Source: Argentina anserina (lineage: Eukaryota > Streptophyta > Magnoliopsida > Rosales > Rosaceae). From it: 64,000 bases of DNA. Below, piece after piece: positions 38,201 through 51,269 of this stretch. The notes beneath the pieces were generated by a model, which had not been told where the DNA came from, ran no database searches, and saw nothing but the letters and a program-made list of their open reading frames with translations. Each line of letters starts with the position of its first letter. Positions within the stretch are counted from its first letter, which is position 1. The translations under genes and the position numbers were made by a program. The stretch covers positions 124,001 through 188,000 of the forward strand of contig NW_026089448.1 of NCBI RefSeq assembly GCF_933775445.1, in the 5' to 3' direction.

Positions 38201-39709
38201 CACTTGCAAAACTCTCAAATTCAATAGAAACTCGCATCAGAAAGCCTTAAAGAAAGATACTCAAACGAGAATTGAAAAGATACACAATTGGAATAGTAAA
38301 GATACGCAAACGATGTAAACATACTCAATTTGAAAGAAACACACTGCCACACTTGCAAAACTCTCAAATTCAATAGAAACTCGCATCAGAAAGCCTTAAA
38401 GAAAGATACTCAAACGAGAATTGAAAAGATACACAATTGGAATAGTAAAGATACGCAAACGATGTAAACATACTCAATTTGAAAGAAACACACTGCCACA
38501 CTTGCAAAACTCTCAAATTCAATAGAAACTCGCATCAGAAAGCCTTAAAGAAAGATACTCAAACGAGAATTGAAAAGATACACAATTGGAATAGTAAAGA
38601 AACGCAAACGATGTAAAGATACTCAGTTTGAAAGAAACACATTCCCACACTTGCAAAACTCTCAAATTCAATAGAAACTCGCATCAGAAAGCCTTACATA
38701 AAGATACTCAAACGAGAATTGAAAAGATACACAATTGGAATAGTAAAGATACGCAAACGATGTAAAGATACTCAGTTTGAAAGAAACACACTCCCACACT
38801 TGCCAAACTCTCAAATTCAATAGAAACTCGAATCAGAAAGCCGTTCAGAAAGATACTCAAACGAGAATTGAAAATATACACAATTGGAATAGTAAAGATA
38901 CGCAAACGATGTAAAGATACTCAGTTTGAAAGAAACACACTCCCACACTTGCAAAACTCTCAAATTCTATAGAAACTCGCATCAGAAAGCCGTTCAGAAA
39001 GATACTGAAACGAGAATTGAAAAGATACACAATTGGAATAGTAAAGATACGCAAACGATGTAAAGATACTCAGTTTGAAAGAAACACACTCCCACACTTG
39101 CAAAACTCTCAAATTCAATAGAAACTCGCATCAGAAAGCCTTACATAAAGATACTCAAACGAGAATTGAAAAGATACACAATTGGAATAGTAAAGATACG
39201 CAAACGATGTAAAGATACTCAGTTTGAAAGAAACACACTCCCACACTTGGAAAACTCTCAAATTCAATAGAAACTCGAATCAGAAAGCCGTTCAGAAAGA
39301 TACTCAAACGAAAATTGAAAATATACACAATTGGAATAGTAAAGATACGCAAACGATGTAAAGATACTCAGTTTGAAAAAAACACACTCCCACACTTGCA
39401 AAACTCACAAATTCAATAGAAACTCGCATCAGAAAGCCTTACATAAAGATACTCAAACGACAATTGAAAAGATACACAATTGGAATAGTAAAGATACGCA
39501 AACGATGTAAAGATACTCAGTTTGAAAGAAACACACTCCCACACTTGCAAATCTCTCAAATTCAATAGAAACTCGCATCAGAAAGCCATTCAGAAAGATA
39601 CTCAAACGAGAATTGAAAAGATACACAATTGGAATAGTAAAGAAACGCAAACGATGTAAACATACTCAGTTTGAAAGAAACACACTCCCACACTGCAAAA
39701 CTCTCAAAT

Positions 39710-41347
39710 TCAATAGAAACTCGCATCAGAAAGCCTTACAGAAAGATACTCAAACGAGAATTGAAAAGATACACAATTGGAATAGTAAAGATACGCAAAC
39801 GAAGTAAACATACTCAATTTGAAAGAAACACACTGCCACACTTGCAAAACTCTCAAATTCAATAGAAACTCGCATCAGAAAGCCGTTCAGAAAGATACTC
39901 AAACGAGAATTGAAAAGATACACAATTGGAATAGTAAAGATACGCAAACGATGTAAACATACTCAATTTGAAAGAAACACACTGCCACACTTGCAAAACT
40001 CTCAAATTCAATCGAAACTCGCATCAGAAAGCCGTTCAGAAAGATACTCAAAAGAGAATTGAAAAGATACACAATTGGAATAGTAACGATACGCAAACGA
40101 TGTAAAGATACTCAGTTTGAAAGAAACACACTCCCACACTTGCAAAACTCTGAAATTCAATAGAAACTCGCATCAGAAAGCCTTATATAAAGATACTCAA
40201 ACGACAATTGAAAAGATACACAATTGGAATAGTAAAGATACGAAACGATGTAGAGATACTCAGTTTGAAAGAAACACACTCCCACACTTGCAAAACTCTG
40301 AAATTCAATAGAAACTCGCATCAGAAAGCCTTAAATAAAGATACTCAAACGACAATTGAAAAGATACACAATTGGAATAGTAAATATACGCAACCGATGT
40401 AGAGATACTCAGTTTGAAAGAAACACACTCCCACACTTGCAAAACTCTCAAATTCAATAGAAACTCGCATCAGAAAGCCTTACATAAAGATACTCAGACG
40501 ACAATTGAAAAGATACACAATTGGAATAGTAAATATACGAAACGATGTAGAGATACTCAGTTTGAAAGAAACACACTCCCACACTTGCAAAACTCTCAAA
40601 TTCAATAGAAACTCGCATCAGAAAAGCCTTACATAAAGATACTCAAACGACAATTGAAAAGATACACAATTGGAATAGTAAATATACGCAAACAATGTAA
40701 AGATACTCAGTTTGAAAGAAACACACTCCCACACTTGCAAAACTCTCAAATTCAATAGAAACTCGCATCAGAAAGCCTTACATAAAGATACTCAAACGAG
40801 AATTGAAAAGATACACAATTGGAATAGAAAAGATACGCAAACGATGTAAAGATATTCAGTTTGAAAGAAACACACTGCCACACTTGCAAAACTCTCAAAT
40901 TCAATAGTAACTCGCATCATAAAGCCTTACAGAAAGATACTCAAACGAGAATTGAAAAGATACACAATTGGAATAGTAAAGATACGCAAACGATGTAAAG
41001 ATACTCAGTTTGAAAGAAACACACTCCCACACTTGCAAAACTCTCAAATCCAATAGAAACTCGCATCAGAAAGCCGTTCAGAAAGATACTCAAACGAGAA
41101 TTGAAAAGATACACAATTGGAATAGTAAAGATACGCAAACGATGTAAAGATACTCAGTTTGAAAGAAACACACTCCCACACTTGCAAAACTCTCAAATCC
41201 AATAGAAACTCGCATCAGAAAGCCCTACAGAAAGATACTCAAACGAGAATTGAAAAGATACACAATTGGAATAGTAAATATACGCAACCGATGTAGAGAT
41301 ACTCAGTTTGAAAGAAACACACTCCCACACTTGCAAAACTCTCCAAT
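39710..41347 (+). repeat. 11-monomer higher-order repeat, unit 1 (1,638 bp)
   Basis: This unit and the next match at a 1,638-bp offset, which is 11 x 149 minus 1 (two TACGAAACG deletions, one extra A in CAGAAAAGCC). Marks in order are AAATTCAATCG near 40,010, CAAAAGAGAATTG, CCTTATATAAAG near 40,180, TACGAAACG near 40,240, CAACCGATGTAG near 40,391, CTCAGACGAC near 40,494, the extra A at 40,619, AATAGAAAAGATACG near 40,825, GATATTCAG near 40,852, and the CAAATCCAATAG subtype. It introduces a monomer repertoire not seen in the 2.8-39.7 kb blocks. Confidence 0.82.
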
Positions 41348-42985
41348 TCAAGAGAAACTCGCATCAGAAAGCCTTACAGAAAGATACTCAAACGAGAATT
41401 GAAAAGATACACAATTGGAATAGTAAAGATACGCAAATGATGTAAACATACTCAATTTGAAAGAAACACACTGCCACACTTGCAAAACTCTCAAATTCAA
41501 TAGAAACTCGCATCAGAAAGCCGTTCAGAAAGATACTCAAACGAGAATTGAAAAGATACACAATTGGAATAGTAAAGATACGCAAACGATGTAAACATAC
41601 TCAATTTGAAAGAAACACACTGCCACACTTGCAAAACTCTCAAATTCAATCGAAACTCGCATCAGAAAGCCGTTCAGAAGGATACTCAAAAGAGAATTGA
41701 AAAGATACACAATTGGAATAGTAAAGATACGCAAACGATGTAAAGATACTCAGTTTGAAAGAAACACACTCCCACACTTGCAAAACTCTGAAATTCAATA
41801 GAAACTCGCATCAGAAAGCCTTATATAAAGATACTCAAACGACAATTGAAAAGATACACAATTGGAATAGTAAAGATACGAAACGATGTAGAGATACTCA
41901 GTTTGAAAGAAACACACTCCCACACTTGCAAAACTCTGAAATTCAATAGAAACTCGCATCAGAAAGCCTTAAATAAAGATACTCAAACGACAATTGAAAA
42001 GATACACAATTGGAATAGTAAATATACGCAACCGATGTAGAGATACTCAGTTTGAAAGAAACACACTCCCACACTTGCAAAACTCTCAAATTCAATAGAA
42101 ACTCGCATCAGAAAGCCTTACATAAAGATACTCAGACGACAATTGAAAAGATACACAATTGGAATAGTAAATATACGAAACGATGTAGAGATACTCAGTT
42201 TGAAAGAAACACACTCCCACACTTGCAAAACTCTCAAATTCAATAGAAACTCGCATCAGAAAAGCCTTACATAAAGATACTCAAACGACAATTGAAAAGA
42301 TACACAATTGGAATAGTAAATATACGCAAACAATGTAAAGATACTCAGTTTGAAAGAAACACACTCCCACACTTGCAAAACTCTCAAATTCAATAGAAAC
42401 TCGCATCAGAAAGCCTTACATAAAGATACTCAAACGAGAATTGAAAAGATACACAATTGGAATAGAAAAGATACGCAAACGATGTAAAGATATTCAGTTT
42501 GAAAGAAACACACTGCCACACTTGCAAAACTCTCAAATTCAATAGTAACTCGCATCATAAAGCCTTACAGAAAGATACTCAAACGAGAATTGAAAAGATA
42601 CACAATTGGAATAGTAAAGATACGCAAACGATGTAAAGATACTCAGTTTGAAAGAAACACACTCCCACACTTGCAAAACTCTCAAATCCAATAGAAACTC
42701 GCATCAGAAAGCCGTTCAGAAAGATACTCAAACGAGAATTGAAAAGATACACAATTGGAATAGTAAAGATACGCAAACGATGTAAAGATACTCAGTTTGA
42801 AAGAAACACACTCCCACACTTGCAAAACTCTCAAATCCAATAGAAACTCGCATCAGAAAGCCCTACAGAAAGATACTCAAACGAGAATTGAAAAGATACA
42901 CAATTGGAATAGTAAATATACGCAACCGATGTAGAGATACTCAGTTTGAAAGAAACACACTCCCACACTTGCAAAACTCTCCAAT
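41348..42985 (+). repeat. 11-monomer higher-order repeat, unit 2 (1,638 bp)
   Basis: A near-identical tandem copy of the preceding 1,638 bp, retaining CTCAGACGAC near 42,132, the extra A near 42,257 and GATATTCAG near 42,490. Identity with unit 1 ends near 42,980, where CTCCAATTCAATAG followed by GAATCTGAAAGCC replaces CTCCAATTCAAGAG followed by GCATCAGAAAGCC. Most of this unit (from about 41.5 kb) and about 270 bp beyond it reappear at 58.33-60.09 kb. Confidence 0.82.
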
Positions 42986-45900
42986 TCAATAGAAACTCGA
43001 ATCTGAAAGCCGTTCAGAAAGATACTCAAACGAGAATTGAAAACATACACAATTGGAATAGTAAAGATACGCAAACGATGTAAAGATACTTAGTTTGAAA
43101 GAAACACACTGCCACACTTGCAAAACTCTCAAATTCAATAGTAACTCGCATCATAAAGCCTTACAGAAAGATACTCAAACGAGAATTGAAAAGATACACA
43201 ATTGGAATAGTAAAGATACGCAAACGATGTAAAGATACTCAGTTTGAAAGAAACACACTCCCACACTTGCAAACCTCTCAAATTCAATAGAAACTCGCAT
43301 CATAAAGCCTTACATAAAGATACTCAAACGAGAATTGAAAAGATACACAATTGGAATAGTAAAGATACGCAAACGATGTAAAGATACTCAGTTTGAAAGA
43401 AACACACTCCCACACTTGCAAAACTCTCAAATTCAATAGAAACTCGCATCAGAAAGCCTTACATAAAGATACTCAAACGAGAATTGAAAAGATACACAAT
43501 TGGAATAGTAAAGATACGCAAACGATGTAAAGATACTCAGTTTGAAAGAAACACACTCCCACACTTGGAAAACTCTCAAATTCAATAGAAACTCGAATCA
43601 GAAAGCCGTTCAGAAAGATACTCAAACGAAAATTGAAAATATACACAATTGGAATAGTAAAGATACGCAAACGATGTAAAGATACTCAGTTTGAAAAAAA
43701 CACACTCCCACACTTGCAAAACTCTCAAATCCAATAGAAACTCGCATCAGAAAGCCGTTCAGAAAGATACTCAAACGAGAATTGAAAAGATACACAATTG
43801 GAATAGTAAAGATACGCAAACGATGTAAACATACTCAATTTGAAAGAAACACACTGCCACACTTGCAAAACTCTCAAATTCAATCGAAACTCGCATCAGA
43901 AAGCCGTTCAGAAAGATACTCAAACGAGAATTGAAAAGATACACAATTGGAATAGTAAAGATACGCAAACGATGTAAAGATACTCAGTTTGAAAAAAACA
44001 CACTCCCACACTTGCAAAACTCTCAAATTCAATAGAAACTCGCATCAGAAAGCCTTACATAAAGATACTCAAACGACAATTGAAAAGATACACAATTGGA
44101 ATAGTAAAGATACGCAAACGATGTAAAGATACTCAGTTTGAAAAAAACACACTCCCACACTTGCAAAACTCTCAAATTCAATAGAAACTCGCATCAGAAA
44201 GCCTTACATAAAGATACTCAAACGACAATTGAAAAGATACACAATTGGAATAGTAAATATACGCAAAAGATGTAAAGATACTCAGTTTGAAAGAAACACA
44301 CTCCCACACTTGCAAAACTCTCCAATTCAATAGAAACTCGCATCAGAAAGCCTTACAGAAAGATACTCAAACGAGAATTGAAAAGATACACAATTGGAAT
44401 AGTAAAGATACGCAAATGATGTAAACATACTCAATTTGAAAGAAACACACTCCCAGACTTGCAAAACTCTCAAATTCAATAGAAACTCGCATCAGAAAGC
44501 CTTACATAAAGATACTCAAACGAGAATTGAAAAGATACACAATTGGAATAGTAAAGATACGCAAACGATGTAAAGATACTCAGTTTGAAAGAAACACACT
44601 CCCACACTTGCAAAACTCTCAAATCCAATAGAAACTCGCATCAGAAAGCCGTTCAGAAAGATACTCAAACGAGAATTGAAAAGATACACAATTGGAATAG
44701 TAAAGATACGCAAACGATGTAAACATACTCAATTTGAAAGAAACACACTCCCACACTTGCAAAACTCTCAAATTCAATCGAAACTCGCATCAGAAAGCCG
44801 TTCAGAAAGATACTCAAAAGAGAATTGAAAAGATACACAATTGGAATAGTAAAGATACGCAAACGATGTAAAGATACTCAGTTTGAAAGAAACACACTCC
44901 CACACTTGCAAAACTCTGAAATTCAATAGAAACTCGCATCAGAAAGCCGTTCAGAAAGATACTCAAACGAGAATTGAAAAGATACACAATTGGAATAGTA
45001 AAGATACGCAAACGATGTAAACATACTCAATTTGAAAGAAACACACTCCCACACTTGCAAAACTCTCCAATTCAATAGAAACTCGCATCAGAAAGCCTTA
45101 CAGAAAGATACTCAAACGAGAATTGAAAAGATACACAATTGGAATAGTAAAGATACGCAAACGATGTAAACATACTCAATTTGAAAGAAACACACTCCCA
45201 CACTTGCAAAACTCTCAAATTCAATAGAAACTCGCATCAGAAAGCCTTACATAAAGATACTCAAACGAGAATTGAAAAGATACACAATTGGAATAGTAAA
45301 GATACGCAAACGATGTAAACATACTCAATTTGAAAGTAACACACTGCCACACTTGCAAAACTCTCAAATTCAATAGAAACTCGCATCAGAAAGCCTTACA
45401 TAAAGATACTCAAACGAGAATTGAAAAGATACACAATTGGAATAGTAGAGATACGCAAACGAAGTAAAGATACTCAGTTTGAAAGAAACACACTCCCACA
45501 CTTCCAAAACTCTCAAATTCAATAGAAACTCGCATCAGAAAGCCTTACATAAAGATACTCAAACGACAATTGAAAAGATATACAATTGGAATAGTAAATA
45601 TACGCAAACGATGTAAAGATACTCAGTTTGAAAGAAACACACTCCCACACTTGCAAAACTCTCAAATTCAATAGAAACTCGCATCAGAAAGCCTTACATA
45701 AAGATACTCAAACGAGAATTGAAAAGATACACAATTGGAATAGTAAAGATACGCAAACGATGTAAACATACTCAATTTGAAAGAAACACACTCCCACACT
45801 TGGAAAACTCTCAAATTCAATAGAAACTCGAATCAGAAAGCCGTTCAGAAAGATACTCAAACGAGAATTGAAAATATACACAATTGTAATAGTAAAGATA

Positions 45901-46900
45901 CGCAAACGATGTAAAGATACTCAGTTTGAAAAAAACACACTCCCACACTTGCAAAACTCTGAAATTCAATAGAAACTCGCATCAGAAAGCCTTACATAAA
46001 GATACTCAAACGAGAATTGAAAAGATACACAATTGGAATAGTAAAGATACGCAAACGATGTAAAGATACTCAGTTTGAAAGAAACACACTCCCACACTTG
46101 CAAAACTCTCAAATCCAATAGAAACTCGCATCAGAAAGCCGTTCAGAAAGATACTCAAACGAGAATTGAAAAGATACACAATTGGAATAGTAAAGATACG
46201 CAAACGATGTAAACATACTCAATTTGAAAGAAACACACTGCCACACTTGCAAAACTCTCAAATTCAATCGAAACTCGCATCAGAAAGCCGTTCAGAAAGA
46301 TACTCAAAAGAGAATTGAAAAGATACACAATTGGAATAGTAAAGATACGCAAACGATGTAAAGATACTCAGTTTGAAAGAAACACACTCCCACACTTGCA
46401 AAACTCTGAAATTCAATAGAAACTCGCATCAGAAAGCCTTATATAAAGATACTCAAACGACAATTGAAAAGATACACAATTGGAATAGTAAAGATACGAA
46501 ACGATGTAGAGATACTCAGTTTGAAAGAAACACACTCCCACACTTGCAAAACTCTGAAATTCAATAGAAACTCGCATCAGAAAGCCTTAAATAAAGATAC
46601 TCAAACGACAATTGAAAAGATACACAATTGGAATAGTAAATATACGCAACCGATGTAGAGATACTCAGTTTGAAAGAAACACACTCCCACACTTGCAAAA
46701 CTCTCAAATTCAATAGAAACTCGCATCAGAAAGCCTTACATAAAGATACTCAAACGACAATTGAAAAGATACACAATTGGAATAGTAAATATACGAAACG
46801 ATGTAGAGATACTCAGTTTGAAAGAAACACACTCCCACACTTGCAAAACTCTCAAATTCAATAGAAACTCGCATCAGAAAGCCTTACATAAAGATACTCA
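42986..46900 (+). repeat. Mixed monomers between the 11-mer and 8-mer blocks
   Basis: About 26 monomers, mostly full length, with no clean tandem period that I can follow by eye. They include modules used on both sides. Examples are the ACTTGGAAAAC monomer near 43,565, the CAAATCCAATAG and AAATTCAATCG pair near 44.6-44.8 kb, and a partial copy of the 11-mer (CCTTATATAAAG, TACGAAACG, CAACCGATGTAG) at 46.37-46.95 kb, 4,618 bp from its match at 41.75 kb. Private marks include AATTTGAAAGTAAC near 45,330, GTAGAGATACGC near 45,448 and ACACTTCCAAAAC near 45,500. Confidence 0.65.
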
Positions 46901-49900
46901 AACGAGAATTGAAAAGATACACAATTGGAATAGTAAATATACACAAACGATGTAAAGATACTCAGTTTGAAAGAAACACACTCCCACACTTGCAAAACTC
47001 TCAAATTCAATAGAAACTCGCATCAGAAAGCCTTACATAAAGATACTCAAACGAGAATTGAAAAGATACACAATTGGAATAGTAAAGATACGCAAACGAT
47101 GTAAACATACTCAATTTGAAAGAAACACACTCCCACACTTGCAAAACTCTCAAATTCAATAGAAACTCGCATCAGAAAGCCGTTCAGAAAGATACTCAAA
47201 CGAGAATTGAAAAGATACACAATTGGAATAGTAAAGATACGCAAACGATGTAAAGATACTCAGTTTGAAAGAAACACACTCCCACACTTGCAAAACTCTC
47301 AAATTCAATAGAAACTCGCATCAGAAAGCCTTACATAAAGATACTCAAACGACAATTGAAAAGATACACAATTGGAATAGTAAAGATACGCAAACGATGT
47401 AAACATACTCAATTTGAAAGAAACACACTCCCACACTTGGAAAACTCTCAAATTCAATAGAAACTCGAATCAGAAAGCCGTTCAGAAAGATACTCAAACG
47501 AGAATTGAAAATATACACAATTGTAATAGTAAAGATACGCAAACGATGTAAAGATACTCAGTTTGAAAAAAACACACTCCCACACTTGCAAAACTCTGAA
47601 ATTCAATAGAAACTCGCATCAGAAAGCCTTACATAAAGATACTCAAACGAGAATTGAAAAGATACACAATTGGAATAGTAAAGATACGCAAACGATGTAA
47701 AGATACTCAGTTTGAAAGAAACACACTCCCACACTTGCAAAACTCTCAAATCCAATAGAAACTCGCATCAGAAAGCCGTTCAGAAAGATACTCAAACGAG
47801 AATTGAAAAGATACACAATTGGAATAGTAAAGATACGCAAACGATGTAAACATACTCAATTTGAAAGAAACACACTGCCACACTTGCAAAACTCTCAAAT
47901 TCAATAGAAACTCGCATCAGAAAGCCTTACATAAAGATACTCAAACGACAATTGAAAAGATACACAATTGGAATAGTAAATATACGAAACGATGTAGAGA
48001 TACTCAGTTTGAAAGAAACACACTCCCACACTTGCAAAACTCTCAAATTCAATAGAAACTCGCATCAGAAAGCCTTACATAAAGATACTCAAACGAGAAT
48101 TGAAAAGATACACAATTGGAATAGTAAATATACACAAACGATGTAAAGATACTCAGTTTGAAAGAAACACACTCCCACACTTGCAAAACTCTCAAATTCA
48201 ATAGAAACTCGCATCAGAAAGCCTTACATAAAGATACTCAAACGAGAATTGAAAAGATACACAATTGGAATAGTAAAGATACGCAAACGATGTAAACATA
48301 CTCAATTTGAAAGAAACACACTCCCACACTTGCAAAACTCTCAAATTCAATAGAAACTCGCATCAGAAAGCCGTTCAGAAAGATACTCAAACGAGAATTG
48401 AAAAGATACACAATTGGAATAGTAAAGATACGCAAACGATGTAAAGATACTCAGTTTGAAAGAAACACACTCCCACACTTGCAAAACTCTCAAATTCAAT
48501 AGAAACTCGCATCAGAAAGCCTTACATAAAGATACTCAAACGAGAATTGAAAAGATACACAATTGGAATAGTAAAGATACGCAAACGATGTAAACATACT
48601 CAATTTGAAAGAAACACACTCCCACACTTGGAAAACTCTCAAATTCAATAGAAACTCGAATCAGAAAGCCGTTCAGAAAGATACTCAAACGAGAATTGAA
48701 AATATACACAATTGTAATAGTAAAGATACGCAAACGATGTAAAGATACTCAGTTTGAAAAAAACACACTCCCACACTTGCAAAACTCTGAAATTCAATAG
48801 AAACTCGCATCAGAAAGCCTTACATAAAGATACTCAAACGAGAATTGAAAAGATACACAATTGGAATAGTAAAGATACGCAAACGATGTAAAGATACTCA
48901 GTTTGAAAGAAACACACTCCCACACTTGCAAAACTCTCAAATCCAATAGAAACTCGCATCAGAAAGCCGTTCAGAAAGATACTCAAACGAGAATTGAAAA
49001 GATACACAATTGGAATAGTAAAGATACGCAAACGATGTAAACATACTCAATTTGAAAGAAACACACTGCCACACTTGCAAAACTCTCAAATTCAATCGAA
49101 ACTCGCATCAGAAAGCCGTTCAGAAAGATACTCAAAAGAGAATTGAAAAGATACACAATTGGAATAGTAAAGATACGCAAACGATGTAAAGATACTCAGT
49201 TTGAAAGAAACACACTCCCACACTTGCAAAACTCTGAAATTCAATAGAAACTCGCATCAGAAAGCCGTTCAGAAAGATACTCAAACGAGAATTGAAAAGA
49301 TACACAATTGGAATAGTAAAGATACGCAAACGATGTAAACATACTCAATTTGAAAGAAACACACTCCCACACTTGCAAAACTCTCCAATTCAATAGAAAC
49401 TCGCATCAGAAAGCCTTACAGAAAGATACTCAAACGAGAATTGAAAAGATACACAATTGGAATAGTAAAGATACGCAAACGATGTAAACATACTCAATTT
49501 GAAAGAAACACACTCCCACACTTGCAAAACTCTCAAATTCAATAGAAACTCGCATCAGAAAGCCGTTCAGAAAGATACTCAAACGAGAATTGAAAAGATA
49601 CACAATTGGAATAGTAAAGATACGCAAACGATGTAAAGATACTCAGTTTGAAAGAAACACACTCCCACACTTGCAAAACTCTCAAATTCAATAGAAACTC
49701 GCATCAGAAAGCCTTACATAAAGATACTCAAACGAGAATTGAAAAGATACACAATTGGAATAGTAAAGATACGCAAACGATGTAAACATACTCAATTTGA
49801 AAGAAACACACTCCCACACTTGGAAAACTCTCAAATTCAATAGAAACTCGAATCAGAAAGCCGTTCAGAAAGATACTCAAACGAGAATTGAAAATATACA

Positions 49901-50450
49901 CAATTGGAATAGTAAAGATACGCAAACGATGTAAAGATACTCAGTTTGAAAAAAACACACTCCCACACTTGCAAAACTCTGACATTCAATAGAAACTCGC
50001 ATCAGAAAGCCTTACATAAAGATACTCAAACGAGAATTGAAAAGATACACAATTGGAATAGTAAAAATACGCAAACGATGTAAAGATACTCAGTTTGAAA
50101 GAAACACACTCCCACACTTGCAAAACTCTCAAATCCAATAGAAACTCGCATCAGAAAGCCGTTCAGAAAGATACTCAAACGAGAATTGAAAAGATACACA
50201 ATTGGAATAGTAAAGATACGCAAACGATGTAAACATACTCAATTTGAAAGAAACACACTGCCACACTTGCAAAACTCTCAAATTCAATCGAAACTCGCAT
50301 CAGAAAGCCGTTCAGAAAGATACTCAAAAGAGAATTGAAAAGATACACAATTGGAATAGTAAAGATACGCAAACGATGTAAAGATACTCAGTTTGAAAGA
50401 AACACACTCCCACACTTGCAAAACTCTCAAATTCAATAGAAACTCGCATC
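46901..50450 (+). repeat. 8-monomer higher-order repeat, three units (1,191-1,192 bp)
   Basis: A series of marked monomers recurs at 47,047, 48,238 and 49,430, at 47,345, 48,536 and 49,728, and at 47,643, 48,834 and 50,026, giving periods of 1,191 and 1,192 bp (8 x 149). The one-base difference is the TACGAAACG deletion, present in the first unit only. Within each unit the order includes ACTTGGAAAAC, GAATCAGAAAGCCGTTCAG, TTGAAAAAAACAC, a CTCTGAAATTC or CTCTGACATTC monomer, then CAAATCCAATAG. The first two units carry CACAATTGTAATAG, which is reverted to GGAATAG in the third. Unit edges are approximate. Confidence 0.75.
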
Positions 50451-51269
50451 AGAAAGCCTTACATAAAGATACTCAAACGACAATTGAAAAGATACACAAT
50501 TGGAATAGTAAAGATACGCAAACGATGTAAAGATACTCAGTTTGAAAGAAACACACTCCCACACTTGCAAAACTCTCAAATCCAATAGAAACTCGAATCA
50601 GAAAGCCGTTCAGAAAGATACTCAAACGAGAATTGAAAAGATACACAATTTGAATAGTAAAGATACGCAAACGATGTAAAGATACTCAGTTTGAAAGAAA
50701 CACACTCCCACACTTGCAAAACTCTCAAATCCAATAGAAACTCGAATCAGAAAGCCGTTCAGAAAGATACTCAAACGAGAATTGAAAAGATACACAATTT
50801 GAATAGTAAAGATACGCAAACGATGTAAAGATACTCAGTTTGAAAAAAACACACTCCCACACATGCAAAACTCTCAAATTCAATAGAAACTCGCATCAGA
50901 AAGCCTTACATAAAGATACTCAAACGAGAATTGAAAAGATACACAATTGGAATAGTAAAGATACGCAAACGATGTAAAGATACTCAGTTTGAAAAAAACA
51001 CACTCCCACACTTGCAAAACTCTCAAATTCAATAGAAACTCGCATCAGAAAGCCTTACATAAAGATACTCAAACGACAATTGAAAAGATACACAATTGGA
51101 ATAGTAAAGATACGCAAACGATGTAAAGATACTCAGTTTGAAAAAAACACACTCCCACACTTGCAAAACTCTCAAATTCAATAGAAACTCGCATCAGAAA
51201 GCCTTACATAAAGATACTCAAACGACAATTGAAAAGATACACAATTGGAATAGTAAATATACACAAACG

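Larger units (their letters stand above)
25641..39700 (+). repeat. Shuffled composite of the 15-mer modules
   Basis: The same modules recur with changing spacing. The block with CACACTTCCACACTTGCCAAAC and AATAATAAAG lies near 26.2, 30.7, 34.0 and 37.4 kb (spacings 4,545, 3,255 and 3,392 bp). The ACTTGGAAAAC and AACTCACAAATTC module lies near 29.0, 32.2, 35.6 and 39.2 kb. Shortened 130-bp junctions occur at 25,641, 27,417, 27,984, 30,186, 33,441 and 36,833, and none follows. Local events are visible. The CAAACAATG monomer is present twice in a row at about 31.32-31.62 kb. A two-monomer block (298 bp) is duplicated at about 31.61-32.21 kb. A short unit with two 130-bp monomers only 567 bp apart lies at 27.4-28.0 kb. 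One 34.87-35.5 kb monomer series repeats 27.07 kb and 28.5 kb material. Unequal exchange between misaligned units is the simplest reading. Confidence 0.75.
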
